Positions 36,215-44,443 of a stretch of DNA of 64,000 nt are shown in pieces. The DNA is from Nioella sp. MMSF_3534. Lineage in GTDB: Bacteria; Pseudomonadota; Alphaproteobacteria; Rhodobacterales; Rhodobacteraceae. The position numbers and the translations under genes are program-made. Under the pieces are notes generated by a model. The model did not search any database, had not been told where the DNA came from, and saw only the letters and a list, made by a program, of their open reading frames with translations. Every line of letters begins with the position of its first letter. Position 1 is the stretch's first letter. The stretch is from contig NZ_JASHJX010000006.1 in the NCBI RefSeq assembly GCF_030732985.1, positions 61,575 through 125,574 of the forward strand. The letters are read 5' to 3'.

Positions 36215-36984
36215 GGCAGGTCCCCGCTGCGCAGGGCATCCAGAACCGGACCGAACCCGAGCGGACCGACCCAGAAGCGGATCATGTTCTGGACGCCGTT
36301 GGAACTGCGGGTTGCCCCGGTGATCGCGTCGACCTCATATGCCGTCGAACCGCCGCCACGCACCACGGCGACGCGGATTTCACCTGCCTCATCCATCAAC
36401 TGCGTGCCCGGCCATTGCGCCAGCCAGCCCGGCGTCTGGATCGTCGCGCCAAGCCCCGGTGTCTCGCCCTGTTCGGTGATGGTCAGGCCAATCACGGTGT
36501 TCAGGTCCGGCCCAAGCGCCAGATAGCCCCGGATCGTCGATTGATAGCCCTGCCCGTAGACCGGCAGAATGACCAGGGCCAGATCACGCCCGTCGCGGGC
36601 CATGAAGATCTGTTGCAGATCGTGCCGCGTCCCGATGCCCGCAATGTCGTCGTCCGGGGTCAGTTCCGTCATCTGCGTGGGGTCCACCGCGTCCGCCAGC
36701 GACAGGTCGCGCAGATCCACGGTCAGGACCTCAAGGCTGTCGATGCCGCTGCCCGGCAGCACCTCGGCCAGTCCCGGCGTCTCGGCGATCAGCGCCTCCA
36801 GCCGGGCGCGGCGTTCGGCTTCCCGGTTGGCGTCGAGCCTTGGGCCAAGCAGCACCGCCGCGCTGGACACCGCAAGCGCCGCCGCGAAGGACACCAGAAA
36901 CGCCATGGTCAGCGTCTTGCCCCGGCTGTCATTGGGGGCCGCCAGCAGTCGTTGCCACAGGGATATCGGATTCAGATCAGGCAT
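36211..36984 (-). CDS. nqrC: Na+-translocating NADH:quinone oxidoreductase subunit C (FMN protein)
   Basis: The 257-residue subunit has one N-terminal membrane anchor (TLTMAFLVSFAAALAVSSAAVLLG) and a periplasmic FMN domain. The flavinylation motif is intact as DAITGATRSSNGVQNMIRFW, with the acceptor threonine in TGAT. GDRIADLALVILPVYGQGYQSTIRGYLAL-type blocks agree with NqrC. It overlaps the 3' end of nqrB by eight bases. Confidence 0.94.
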   Translation of the reverse strand: MPDLNPISLWQRLLAAPNDSRGKTLTMAFLVSFAAALAVSSAAVLLGPRLDANREAERRARLEALIAETPGLAEVLPGSGIDSLEVLTVDLRDLSLADAVDPTQMTELTPDDDIAGIGTRHDLQQIFMARDGRDLALVILPVYGQGYQSTIRGYLALGPDLNTVIGLTITEQGETPGLGATIQTPGWLAQWPGTQLMDEAGEIRVAVVRGGGSTAYEVDAITGATRSSNGVQNMIRFWVGPLGFGPVLDALRSGDLP

Positions 36985-37762
36985 GTCGCCGCCCCCTTGC
37001 ATGGCGCTTTGCCGCAAGCACCGCATAGTCGATTGTCGGCGCAAAAACCTGCGCCAGAAGCACCGCGAAGACCGTGGCCCGTTCCGCCCCCGCCAGCCCG
37101 TCCGATCCAGCCAGAAGCGCGATCAACGTGCCGCCAAGCAGGCCGTAGACCAGCCGCGCGACTGGCGTTGTCGGCGCCGTGACCGGATCGGCCAGCAGCA
37201 GCAAGCCGAAGCCCGCGCCCCCGGCCAGCAGAGCGGTCTCCAACGGCGCGCCGATCAGGGCCATCGCCCCAAGCACGCCCGCGACCCCGCCGAGCAGCGC
37301 TGGCAATGGCAGGATGCCAAGCGCCAGAAGCACAGCCCACGAGGCGGCCACAGCCAGCAACATCGTGGTTTCCGCCCCCGGCGCGGCACCGCCCGGCCAT
37401 GTCAGGAACACCATCGCCAGCGCCACGGGCGCGGCCCCGACCACGTTGCGACCCCAGCCACCGAAAATCAGATCGGCCAGCACGATGCCAAAGCTCGCCC
37501 CAAGTGCCAATTGCATGGGCGAGAGGCCCGCCGGGGCCAGCACCGCCATCGACACCGCCAGAACCGCACCCGAGGGCGACCAGGGCACCCCGCGCAGCCT
37601 GCGGAACAATAGCTGCCACAACGACGCGACAGCCAGCACCGCGCCCATGCGCAGCACGCCTTCCACCCCTTGCTCGACCACCACGATGGCGGCGGGCGGC
37701 AGAAGGGCGGCGACAACCGCCCACCCGATCATGTCCCGTGACCAGAGCCCGCGCGCTGTCAT
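36977..37762 (-). CDS. nqrB: Na+-translocating NADH:quinone oxidoreductase subunit B, short variant
   Basis: By position and by the block LSPMQLALGASFGIVLADLIFGGWGRNVVG, which matches the NqrB/RnfD segment GTGKNFLNPA, this is NqrB. It has only 261 residues against about 410 for characterised NqrB. The missing part is mainly the N-terminal membrane region. The FMN acceptor motif SGAT expected after the WGRN block is not seen; the equivalent stretch reads TWPGGAAPGAETTMLL. Either another Thr is used or this site is not flavinylated. It overlaps nqrA (ATGA) and nqrC. Confidence 0.8.
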   Translation of the reverse strand: MTARGLWSRDMIGWAVVAALLPPAAIVVVEQGVEGVLRMGAVLAVASLWQLLFRRLRGVPWSPSGAVLAVSMAVLAPAGLSPMQLALGASFGIVLADLIFGGWGRNVVGAAPVALAMVFLTWPGGAAPGAETTMLLAVAASWAVLLALGILPLPALLGGVAGVLGAMALIGAPLETALLAGGAGFGLLLLADPVTAPTTPVARLVYGLLGGTLIALLAGSDGLAGAERATVFAVLLAQVFAPTIDYAVLAAKRHARGRRHA

Positions 37763-38982
37763 GCTGCCTCCAACCGGTCAAGAACGGCCCGCAGCCGAAT
37801 GCCAAAATCCTCGCCCCCTCCGGCCAGATAGCTGGCAAGCGCCATGTCATCTTCCAGCAATCCCAGAACCCCCATCCTCTCGGCCTGTTCGACCTCTCCG
37901 ACGCTGAGCGCCCGCAACAGGGCAACCGCCGGGAAATCCGGGCCGAGAGAGCGGGAGACAGCCGCATTCGGAATCAGCGCCGCACGTTGAAGGGCCGGCC
38001 CCGTGCGGCCATGCGGTACAGGGGCTTCGCGCGGGGTCAGGCTGATCTGCACATGCCTGCGACGCAGGAACCGCCCCTCCTGCCCCGACAACACCGGGCC
38101 GGACAGAACGCGGTAAGCGGTGCCGCGCGTCTCGCCGCCCGCCAGCGCCTCGATATCCGCCCCGATGGGAAGGCGCAGCAACCGGGGGTCCGCCGCCGCA
38201 GGCCCGGACAGGGACACGACCCGGTCAGCTGGCAGCGCGCCATCGCGCAGCACGTGGCCAAGTGCCAAGACGTCCGCATAGCCCATCTGCCAGACAGGAT
38301 GCGACGCGGTGGCGGGGCACAATCGTTCCACATGCACACCGGGCAATCCTGCGGGATGCGCGCCGGAAAAGACCGCGATGCGCACACGCTCACCAATGCG
38401 GGCCAGTTCCGCGCCCGGAGCCTGACAGACGAAGACCGCCCCCCCGCCAAGGCGGCTCAGCGCCTGAATGCCGGTGTTGAAGTTCCCCGCCTCGGCCCGG
38501 ATCAATGGCGCGGGATCGGCGGCACCGGGGTCGGTGGCCATCGCGGTCACGACAATGGCTGCGGGTGTTTCATCGGGCGATGGCACCCGCCCGAAAGGCC
38601 GACGCAGTATTGCCGCCCACAAACCACTGCTCAGCATCAGACGACGCAGACCATCCGGGTCGTCCGCCGTGGCGGGGTCGAATCGCCTTGCTTCTCCCGT
38701 TCCGCGCCGGATCACCATCCGCGCCACCTGCCTGCGCGCCCCGATCACGATCTCCTCCACCGTGCCGCTGACCGGGCTGGTCACCACCCTCTCGGGCATG
38801 GCATGATCGTGCAGCACGGGTTGACCGGCAGACACCCGATCCCCTTGCGCGACCACCGCGCGCAGCTTCATCCCCGGATAATCCGCCCCGATCAGCCCGA
38901 CACAATCGGGCAGAGTGACCGGCCCGATCTCCTGCCGGGGTGCGCCCTGATTGGGCAGTCTGACACCTTTGATACGGGGCAA
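37759..38982 (-). CDS. nqrA: Na+-translocating NADH:quinone oxidoreductase subunit A
   Basis: A 407-residue cytoplasmic peripheral subunit, somewhat shorter than the usual 445. The opening RIKGVRLPNQGAPRQEI, then DYPGMKLRAVVAQGDRVSAGQPVLHD and VTSPVSGTVEEIVIGARRQ, and GRTGPALQRAALIPNAAVSRSLGPDFPA fit NqrA. No ATG lies near the conserved start, so I chose a TTG at 38982 nine bases after GGAG. The frame runs further upstream without homology. It is the first gene of the operon. Confidence 0.88.
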   Translation of the reverse strand: MPRIKGVRLPNQGAPRQEIGPVTLPDCVGLIGADYPGMKLRAVVAQGDRVSAGQPVLHDHAMPERVVTSPVSGTVEEIVIGARRQVARMVIRRGTGEARRFDPATADDPDGLRRLMLSSGLWAAILRRPFGRVPSPDETPAAIVVTAMATDPGAADPAPLIRAEAGNFNTGIQALSRLGGGAVFVCQAPGAELARIGERVRIAVFSGAHPAGLPGVHVERLCPATASHPVWQMGYADVLALGHVLRDGALPADRVVSLSGPAAADPRLLRLPIGADIEALAGGETRGTAYRVLSGPVLSGQEGRFLRRRHVQISLTPREAPVPHGRTGPALQRAALIPNAAVSRSLGPDFPAVALLRALSVGEVEQAERMGVLGLLEDDMALASYLAGGGEDFGIRLRAVLDRLEAA

Positions 38983-39130
38983 TTCGGGATTCTCCGGTGA
39001 AATGTCGCGGGCTCTTGTCTGCCCAACATAGCGCCTAACGCCCTGCCCCGGATTGATGGAGGTCAAAGCCAGGACCGAAGCAATCGGGCATATCTGGACC
39101 CAAGCTTTTCCCGCCCTGAAGGAGACTGTC

Positions 39131-40204
39131 ATGAAGACCGCCCGCGCCACCCTGTTGGCCCTGCTGACTGCCATTGCACCCTCTGCCATTCTCGCGCAGG
39201 AAAACAGTACCGCTGCCGCCGTGCAGGCCTGGGTGCAATCGGCCCATGGCGATGCCGCCGCCGAGGCCTTCGCCCATTGGAACGGCGAAGACGAGGTGCC
39301 CGCCGCCTGCGCGGTCTGCCATTCCGGGGCTGGCTTTCGTGATTTTCACGGGCTGGATGGCACGGCCGTGGGCACGGTTGACCAGACCATCGCGCCGGGG
39401 GGCGTCGTGGATTGCGACACCTGCCATACGGACGGCGTATCGGCGATTTCCGAGATCACCTTCCCCTCTGGCGTGACCATGACCGCGCTGCCCAATGCGG
39501 GCACCTGCCTGACCTGCCACCAGGGCCGGTCGTCCGGCCCGACGCTGCAAGGGCAGTTGGAGGGGATGGACCCGGACACGCCGAATGGCGAGCTGCGCTT
39601 CGTGAACCCGCATTATGCGGCGGCGGGTGCGACAACTTTCGGGTCAGAAGTCGCGGGGCTTTATGAATACATGGGCCGGACCTATGACGGGGCCTTCAGC
39701 CATACCGGGCCGATCACCACCTGTTCCTCCTGCCACGACCCGCATTCGCTGGAGGTGGTCACCGACGGCTGCCTGACCTGCCACGAAAACGCCGATCCCG
39801 AAACGATCCGCATCTCGCGCATCGACTATGATGGCGATGGAGACATCACCGAAGGCATCGCCGCCGAGGTCGAGGGGCTGCGCCTGCTCCTGGCCGCAGA
39901 AATCGCCGCCTATGCGGAAACGGTTGCAGGTGCGCCCATCCTCTATGAGCTGCACAGCTACCCGTATTTCTTCAACGACACGAACGGGAATGGAGAGGTG
40001 GACGAAGGCGAAGCGATCTTCCCCAACCAATATGCCAGCTGGACCCCGCGCCTGTTGGCGGCTGCCTATAACTTCCAGTTCGTGACGCGCGATCCGGGCG
40101 GCTATGCCCACAATCCGAACTACACGCTGCAGGCAATCCATGACAGTATCATGGACCTCGCCGAAGCCGCGGGCCGCCCGGCCCCCGCGATCAACCGGCC
40201 CTGA
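39131..40204 (+). CDS. Exported pentaheme c-type cytochrome with EF-hand motifs
   Basis: A 357-residue periplasmic protein with a Sec signal peptide cleaved near SAILAQ. Five CxxCH heme sites are present, at about residues 60, 95, 126, 198 and 214 (CAVCH, CDTCH, CLTCH, CSSCH, CLTCH). After the heme region come two EF-hand-like calcium loops: DYDGDGDITEG (about 232) and DTNGNGEVDEGE (about 282). A multiheme electron carrier or reductase subunit is likely. The partner is unknown. It starts 148 bp from nqrA on the opposite strand, after AAGGAGA. Confidence 0.88.
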   Translation: MKTARATLLALLTAIAPSAILAQENSTAAAVQAWVQSAHGDAAAEAFAHWNGEDEVPAACAVCHSGAGFRDFHGLDGTAVGTVDQTIAPGGVVDCDTCHTDGVSAISEITFPSGVTMTALPNAGTCLTCHQGRSSGPTLQGQLEGMDPDTPNGELRFVNPHYAAAGATTFGSEVAGLYEYMGRTYDGAFSHTGPITTCSSCHDPHSLEVVTDGCLTCHENADPETIRISRIDYDGDGDITEGIAAEVEGLRLLLAAEIAAYAETVAGAPILYELHSYPYFFNDTNGNGEVDEGEAIFPNQYASWTPRLLAAAYNFQFVTRDPGGYAHNPNYTLQAIHDSIMDLAEAAGRPAPAINRP

Positions 40205-40225
40205 GGCCGCATTGACCCGGCGGCG

Positions 40226-40879
40226 CTACAGCCCGCCCGCCGGGTCGATCAGCCCTTCACGCAGTGCATAGGCAATCAGCTGCGCGACGGAATGCACGTC
40301 GAGCTTCTGCATCAGGCTGGTGCGGTGGCGATCCACGGTTTTGGCGCTGATCCCGAGCGTTTCTGCGATCTCCTTGTTCGACTGGCCTGCGACGATCAGG
40401 TTCAGCGTCTGCCGTTCCCGTGCGGTCAGGTCGGGCGCGTCCGGCGCGTCCTCCAGCATGGCCACGAGGCTCGCCGCGATGTGACGGCGCCCGCGCAGGA
40501 TGTTGGGCAATTGGCGATAGAGCTCGGTATTGTCCTCCCCCTTGGAAAAGAGGCCATCCACACCGCTTGACACCAGTTCGCTGATCTTGCCCACGGACAT
40601 CACGCCGGTCAGGATCACGATCTTGGTATCGGGCGACCAGCGGCGCGCCTCCAGCAACACCTCCAGCCCGCCCGCATGGGGCATCTGTACGTCTAAAAGC
40701 AGCAAATGCGGCCGGTGCTGACGCACGGCGGATATCGCCTGCAACCCGTCCGCCGCCTCGTCCACCACGGCGATGCCGTCGGTTTCCACCATGCCAGGGG
40801 TTTCCAGCGCCGTGCGCAACCCCGCCCGGACGATGGCATGATCATCGGCAATAACCGCGTGAAATCTTGGCTCGGGCAA
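40226..40879 (-). CDS. NarL/FixJ-type response regulator
   Basis: A 217-residue two-component regulator. The receiver domain (about 5-125) has the acidic pair in ADDHAIVRAGLR, the phospho-acceptor Asp in LLLLDVQMPHAGGLEVL, and the Thr/Lys switch in VILTGVMS and LFSKGE. The C-terminal LuxR-type HTH (about 150-210) reads LTARERQTLNLIVAGQSNKEIAETLGISAKTVDRHRTSLMQKLDV. It is divergent from the histidine kinase with 38 bp between starts, so the two likely form a pair. Confidence 0.95.
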   Translation of the reverse strand: MPEPRFHAVIADDHAIVRAGLRTALETPGMVETDGIAVVDEAADGLQAISAVRQHRPHLLLLDVQMPHAGGLEVLLEARRWSPDTKIVILTGVMSVGKISELVSSGVDGLFSKGEDNTELYRQLPNILRGRRHIAASLVAMLEDAPDAPDLTARERQTLNLIVAGQSNKEIAETLGISAKTVDRHRTSLMQKLDVHSVAQLIAYALREGLIDPAGGL

Positions 40880-40917
40880 ACTAAGCTCCCCCCATTATCT
40901 TTTGAAAAGGCAATCTG

Positions 40918-42921
40918 TTGCGGGCGATCCTATCATTCCTTTCTGTTTGCGCGACCCTGCTTTTCGCAAGCCTTCCGGTAGCCGCGCAAACGCCCCCGGT
41001 GATGGAGGTCGACCCGGCCTATTCCTCGCCCGATATCGCGCCCGCCATGCGTTTCGCCCGCGATGTGGGCCAGCCCATTGCCGATATCGTCAACGCCTAT
41101 ATGGACGGCGCCCTGAGCGGCGATTTCGACGCGGTGATCGCACCTGCCACCCCCTATCAGCCGATCTGGGCGCTGACCGAGCTGCTGAACATTGCCCCCG
41201 ATGAGGGCCGCCCTCCTGACACGTGGATATTGGCCTCTGACACGCACGGGTTGGTGGCGCTTGATGTGTTCCTTGTGCGCGATGGCGGCCTGACCGAGCA
41301 ACTGCTGGCCCACGACATCCGCGAGCCCTTCGACCCTTCCGATTTCAGCGCCACAAGGCTGAGCAGCGCGCCGGTGGAACTGACTGCCGGGGAACGGGCG
41401 CTGCTGATGGTGCGCATGACCTATGGCGCGACCGATCTGGTGGATCTGAGCCTTGAGACCCCCGCCGACCATCAGGCCCGCACCTTCACTGACGGCCTGA
41501 CGCTGGCCGGGTTCTATGCCTTCCTCGGCTCCTGCATCCTGTTCTTCGCGGTCTTCAGCGCCACCATGCGCAGCGATGTGGGCGGGGCCTATGCGGGGCT
41601 TCTGGCCCTTGGGCTGATCTTCATCGCCTATATCGACATTCTGCTGTTCCGCTTTCTCTATCCCGCCCATCCCACCTGGCACCTGCCGGTTGGCCTGTCG
41701 CTGCTCTATGCGCTGTGTGCCGCCGGATTTGCCACCGCCGCCCTGTCCTTGGCGCGCTTCGCCCGGCGGCCGAAGCTGAAACAGGCCATGCGGGGGCTGA
41801 CGTTTGTCTCGATCATCGGCATTGCCCTTGTCTTCATTCTTCCGCCAGAAATCATGGCCCCCGCCTCCTACATCCTGCTTGTGCTGATGCTTGGGAGCCA
41901 CCTGTTGGCCGGCTTCCAGTGGGACATGGTGACCGGCGCCCGAAGGCCGGTGTTTCGCATCGTGGTGCTGGTCGCCTTCGTCGGGCTTGGCCTGCTGATC
42001 CTTCTGGCGCTGGCGCGGCTTGGTTCGGTCGAGATCCCGATGACCTGGGCGATCAAGGCGATCTACGCAATCATCGCGTTCGGCACCATGTCGGGGCTTT
42101 CAGTCGGGCTGATCGACATGCGGCGGGAACATGCGGCGGCGCTGGAACGAGAGATGGTGGCGCTTCAGAAAGAGGCGGAGACCACCCGCGAATTGCTGGA
42201 GGCCGAGCGCAACTACAGCCACGCCCGCGATCTGGCCGACCGGCGACGGCAGCAGCTTGCCACGATGTCCCACGATATCCGCCAGCCGCTCGCCTCGCTG
42301 CGCATGACGATGGAAACCATGACCCGCGACCAGTCACCCGAGATCCGGGAACGGCTGTCCGAGGCGTTCGACTACATGCAGGATCTGGCGCTTGGTCATC
42401 TGGAAGATACCCGCCCCGAGGAGGATCTGCCCGGCGAACCAACGCCAGAGGAGCCAGAGGACACACCCGAACCCTATGCCCTGTCGCTGATCCTGAACAC
42501 GGTCGCCCAGATGTTCCGCGAGGAGGCCGTTTCCAAGGGTCTGCGCCTGCGGATCGTGCCGTCCTCTCTGACCACCACCGTGCCGCCGCTGATCCTGATG
42601 CGGATCGTATCGAACCTCGTGTCGAACGCGGTCAAATACACCACCGAGGGAACCGTTCTGGCCGGGGCGCGCCGCAAGGTGGACGGGGCCAGCATCGAGA
42701 TTCTCGATACAGGTGTTGGCATGACGGCAGACGAACTGGAAAGCTTCCGGCAGGCCTGGTCATCGGGCAAGGACAGCAGCGGCCACGGGCTTGGCCTGTC
42801 GATCTGCCACGAACTGGCCGCGCAGCACGGGCTGGCGCTGACGGTGGCCTCCACCCCCGGACAGGGCACCGTTTTTTCTCTCCGCATCCCGGCAGACAGC
42901 GTGATAAAGGGGACGTCATGA
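40918..42921 (+). CDS. Membrane sensor histidine kinase with 7TM-DISM-type sensor
   Basis: A 667-residue kinase beginning at a TTG with AAAGG upstream. A signal peptide (FLSVCATLLFASLPVAAQ) leads to a periplasmic 7TMR-DISM extracellular-like domain (about 30-185). Seven membrane helices follow (about 190-395), then a coiled coil. The phospho-acceptor block is MSHDIRQPLASLRMTMETM. The ATPase domain has NLVSNAVKY (N box), DTGVGM and GHGLGLSICHELA (G boxes). The stop overlaps the EF-hand protein gene. It probably senses an extracytoplasmic ligand and phosphorylates the divergent NarL-type regulator. Confidence 0.9.
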   Translation: MRAILSFLSVCATLLFASLPVAAQTPPVMEVDPAYSSPDIAPAMRFARDVGQPIADIVNAYMDGALSGDFDAVIAPATPYQPIWALTELLNIAPDEGRPPDTWILASDTHGLVALDVFLVRDGGLTEQLLAHDIREPFDPSDFSATRLSSAPVELTAGERALLMVRMTYGATDLVDLSLETPADHQARTFTDGLTLAGFYAFLGSCILFFAVFSATMRSDVGGAYAGLLALGLIFIAYIDILLFRFLYPAHPTWHLPVGLSLLYALCAAGFATAALSLARFARRPKLKQAMRGLTFVSIIGIALVFILPPEIMAPASYILLVLMLGSHLLAGFQWDMVTGARRPVFRIVVLVAFVGLGLLILLALARLGSVEIPMTWAIKAIYAIIAFGTMSGLSVGLIDMRREHAAALEREMVALQKEAETTRELLEAERNYSHARDLADRRRQQLATMSHDIRQPLASLRMTMETMTRDQSPEIRERLSEAFDYMQDLALGHLEDTRPEEDLPGEPTPEEPEDTPEPYALSLILNTVAQMFREEAVSKGLRLRIVPSSLTTTVPPLILMRIVSNLVSNAVKYTTEGTVLAGARRKVDGASIEILDTGVGMTADELESFRQAWSSGKDSSGHGLGLSICHELAAQHGLALTVASTPGQGTVFSLRIPADSVIKGTS

Positions 42922-43244
42922 TACGCGTGCTGGTCCTTGTTGTTTCTCTCGTGCTGCCCCTGACCGCCCTTGCCCAGACCGAGGTGGAGGGCGTCGGCCC
43001 CGTGACCGAGGGCGAGGTCGATGCCTTTGTAATCGCCGATGAGAACGGCGACGGGATGCTCAGCTTTCCCGAGTTCCGCGAATTCGTGCGCCAGATGGCC
43101 CGCACTGGCCAGCCCACGGCGCGGCTGATCCGCAATTTCGCCGCCTATCGCATTGCTTTTCGCCGTGTGGACGCGAACGAGGACGGGTTCGCCAGCCCCT
43201 CCGAGCTGCGCAGCGCCGACGACGATTTCCGCGAAAACGGCTAG
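42918..43244 (+). CDS. Exported EF-hand protein
   Basis: A 108-residue protein with a Sec signal (VLVLVVSLVLPLTALAQT) and two EF-hand loops: DENGDGMLSFPEFREF and DANEDGFASPSELRSA. It should bind calcium in the periplasm. Its ATG overlaps the kinase stop (ATGA), so it is made together with the kinase and may be part of its sensing system. Its calcium link is shared with the nearby EF-hand cytochrome. Confidence 0.85.
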   Translation: MIRVLVLVVSLVLPLTALAQTEVEGVGPVTEGEVDAFVIADENGDGMLSFPEFREFVRQMARTGQPTARLIRNFAAYRIAFRRVDANEDGFASPSELRSADDDFRENG

Positions 43245-43337
43245 CCCCGTCTGATTGAGGTATTGGCCCCATGCCCCGGCAGGTATGGGCACCGTATCCC
43301 TGATCCCGGCTTCATCATGAAACAGGGACAGCACCTC

Positions 43338-43481
43338 ATGAACAGCGCATCCTCTCTGACCGCTCTCACCGCCGCCCTTGTCATTGCCGTGCTGCTGCCC
43401 GTTGCCGCCGCGGTGACGCTGGCCGTCAGCATGCCAGCCTCTGCGCTGACCTTCGAGAACATCGACGCGCGGTCCAGATAG
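43338..43481 (+). CDS. Possible 47-residue membrane or exported peptide
   Basis: The frame encodes a short N terminus, one long hydrophobic segment (LTALTAALVIAVLLPVAAAVTLAVSMPASA) and a polar tail LTFENIDARSR. CAGGGACAG lies before the ATG. It could be a small membrane protein or a precursor cleaved after ASA. It has no recognisable family. A start seven codons upstream is possible. Real coding is not certain. Confidence 0.4.
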   Translation: MNSASSLTALTAALVIAVLLPVAAAVTLAVSMPASALTFENIDARSR

Positions 43482-43575
43482 GCCGGGGAACAATTGGGGG
43501 ATCGCCCTCATCCAGGGTGACCGAAGTCCCGGCTATCTTCTTCCCAGACACCGTCCTACCCGAAAGGCCCACCCC

Positions 43576-43908
43576 ATGACCAATTTCATTCTTGCCGCCC
43601 TGCTGGCGCTTTCTGCCGCCCCCGCCCTTGCCCAATCCGCAAGCGGACCGAACGACTACGTCGCCAATCCCGGCATCCCGAATGCCGATACCGGGCCGCG
43701 CTATTGCCCGGAACTGGCGCATACCGAACACCCGTTCCGCATTCGATGCCCCTCCTGGCCCGACATCAGCACCGTTGCCATTGGCGCCCCCATCGGGATC
43801 AGCGTCGGACAAGGCATCGTCGGCGACAACCGTGGCGTTCTAGTGGAAGAGGGAACGAGCGTCGGCAGCTCTTACAGCATTCTCGAAGAGGAGGACGATC
43901 AAAACTGA
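43576..43908 (+). CDS. Small exported hypothetical protein
   Basis: A 110-residue protein with a clear signal peptide (NFILAALLALSAAPALAQ). The short mature region carries two cysteines (RYCPELAHTEHPFRIRCPSW), a probable disulfide. The glycine-rich part GAPIGISVGQGIVGDNRG and acidic end (LEEEDDQN) give no family I recognise. It is followed by a terminator, so it is likely a stand-alone or terminal gene. Confidence 0.65.
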   Translation: MTNFILAALLALSAAPALAQSASGPNDYVANPGIPNADTGPRYCPELAHTEHPFRIRCPSWPDISTVAIGAPIGISVGQGIVGDNRGVLVEEGTSVGSSYSILEEEDDQN

Positions 43909-43940
43909 CCACCACCCCCGTGCGCAATCGCGTCATGCAG

Positions 43941-43969
43941 CCCCGTCAGCCCTGCGCTGGCGGGGTTTT
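43941..43969 (+). terminator. Rho-independent terminator after the small exported protein
   Basis: Ten-base arms CCCCGTCAGC/GCTGGCGGGG (one T-G pair) with a 5-nt loop are followed by TTTT, 32 nt after the stop codon. Confidence 0.8.
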
Positions 43970-44070
43970 CCTTGCGCTCCACAGCCCCGTTTGGGGGATC
44001 GACCCTATCCGCAGCCGGGCATCCGCCCCCTAGGCTGGCCACATACCCCAAACCGAGAAAGGCCCTGCAA

Positions 44071-44436
44071 ATGCCCAGTCCTACCCGCCGCCAGTTGCTG
44101 CTCGCGCCTTTCCTGTTGGGGGTGTTTCCCGCAAAGGCCGACCTCTTCCCAACCCATCCCGCAACGCGAACCATCGCGGCACAGGCCGGCATCACCGGGG
44201 GAACCTATCTGGGTCAATGGGCCGACGGACAGGAACTGCGTCAGATCCTGCGTGTGATCGGCCCGGACTTGATCACGCTGCAACGGCAGGGCTATTCCTC
44301 CCCGCCCGTCCCCTACCACCGCATTGCGTTGGACCGGTTCCAAAGCGGTAATGGCAACAGTCTGACGGTGATCAGCGCCACACGCCTGCGCTGGACGAAT
44401 GCCAACGGCACCGGCGTGATCTACGATCTGGAGTGA
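44071..44436 (+). CDS. Exported hypothetical protein
   Basis: A 121-residue protein starting with a twin-arginine-like signal (TRRQLLLAPFLLGVFPAKA). The mature region repeats beta-strand-like segments (GGTYLGQWADGQELRQILRVIGPDLITLQRQG, LTVISATRLRWTNANGTGVIYDLE), which suggests a small beta-rich domain. No function can be assigned. It is convergent with the Rieske oxygenase gene, with 7 bp between the ends. Confidence 0.65.
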   Translation: MPSPTRRQLLLAPFLLGVFPAKADLFPTHPATRTIAAQAGITGGTYLGQWADGQELRQILRVIGPDLITLQRQGYSSPPVPYHRIALDRFQSGNGNSLTVISATRLRWTNANGTGVIYDLE

Positions 44437-44443
44437 CCGGCCA

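Noticed and set aside
37306..39000. 564-residue plus-strand frame opposite nqrA and nqrB
   Set aside because: Arg/Pro-rich shadow of the nqr genes with no motif.
43263..43337. Longer start for the 47-residue peptide gene
   Set aside because: The added residues are Pro/Gly/His-rich and lack a ribosome site; the ATG at 43338 gives a normal hydrophobic start.
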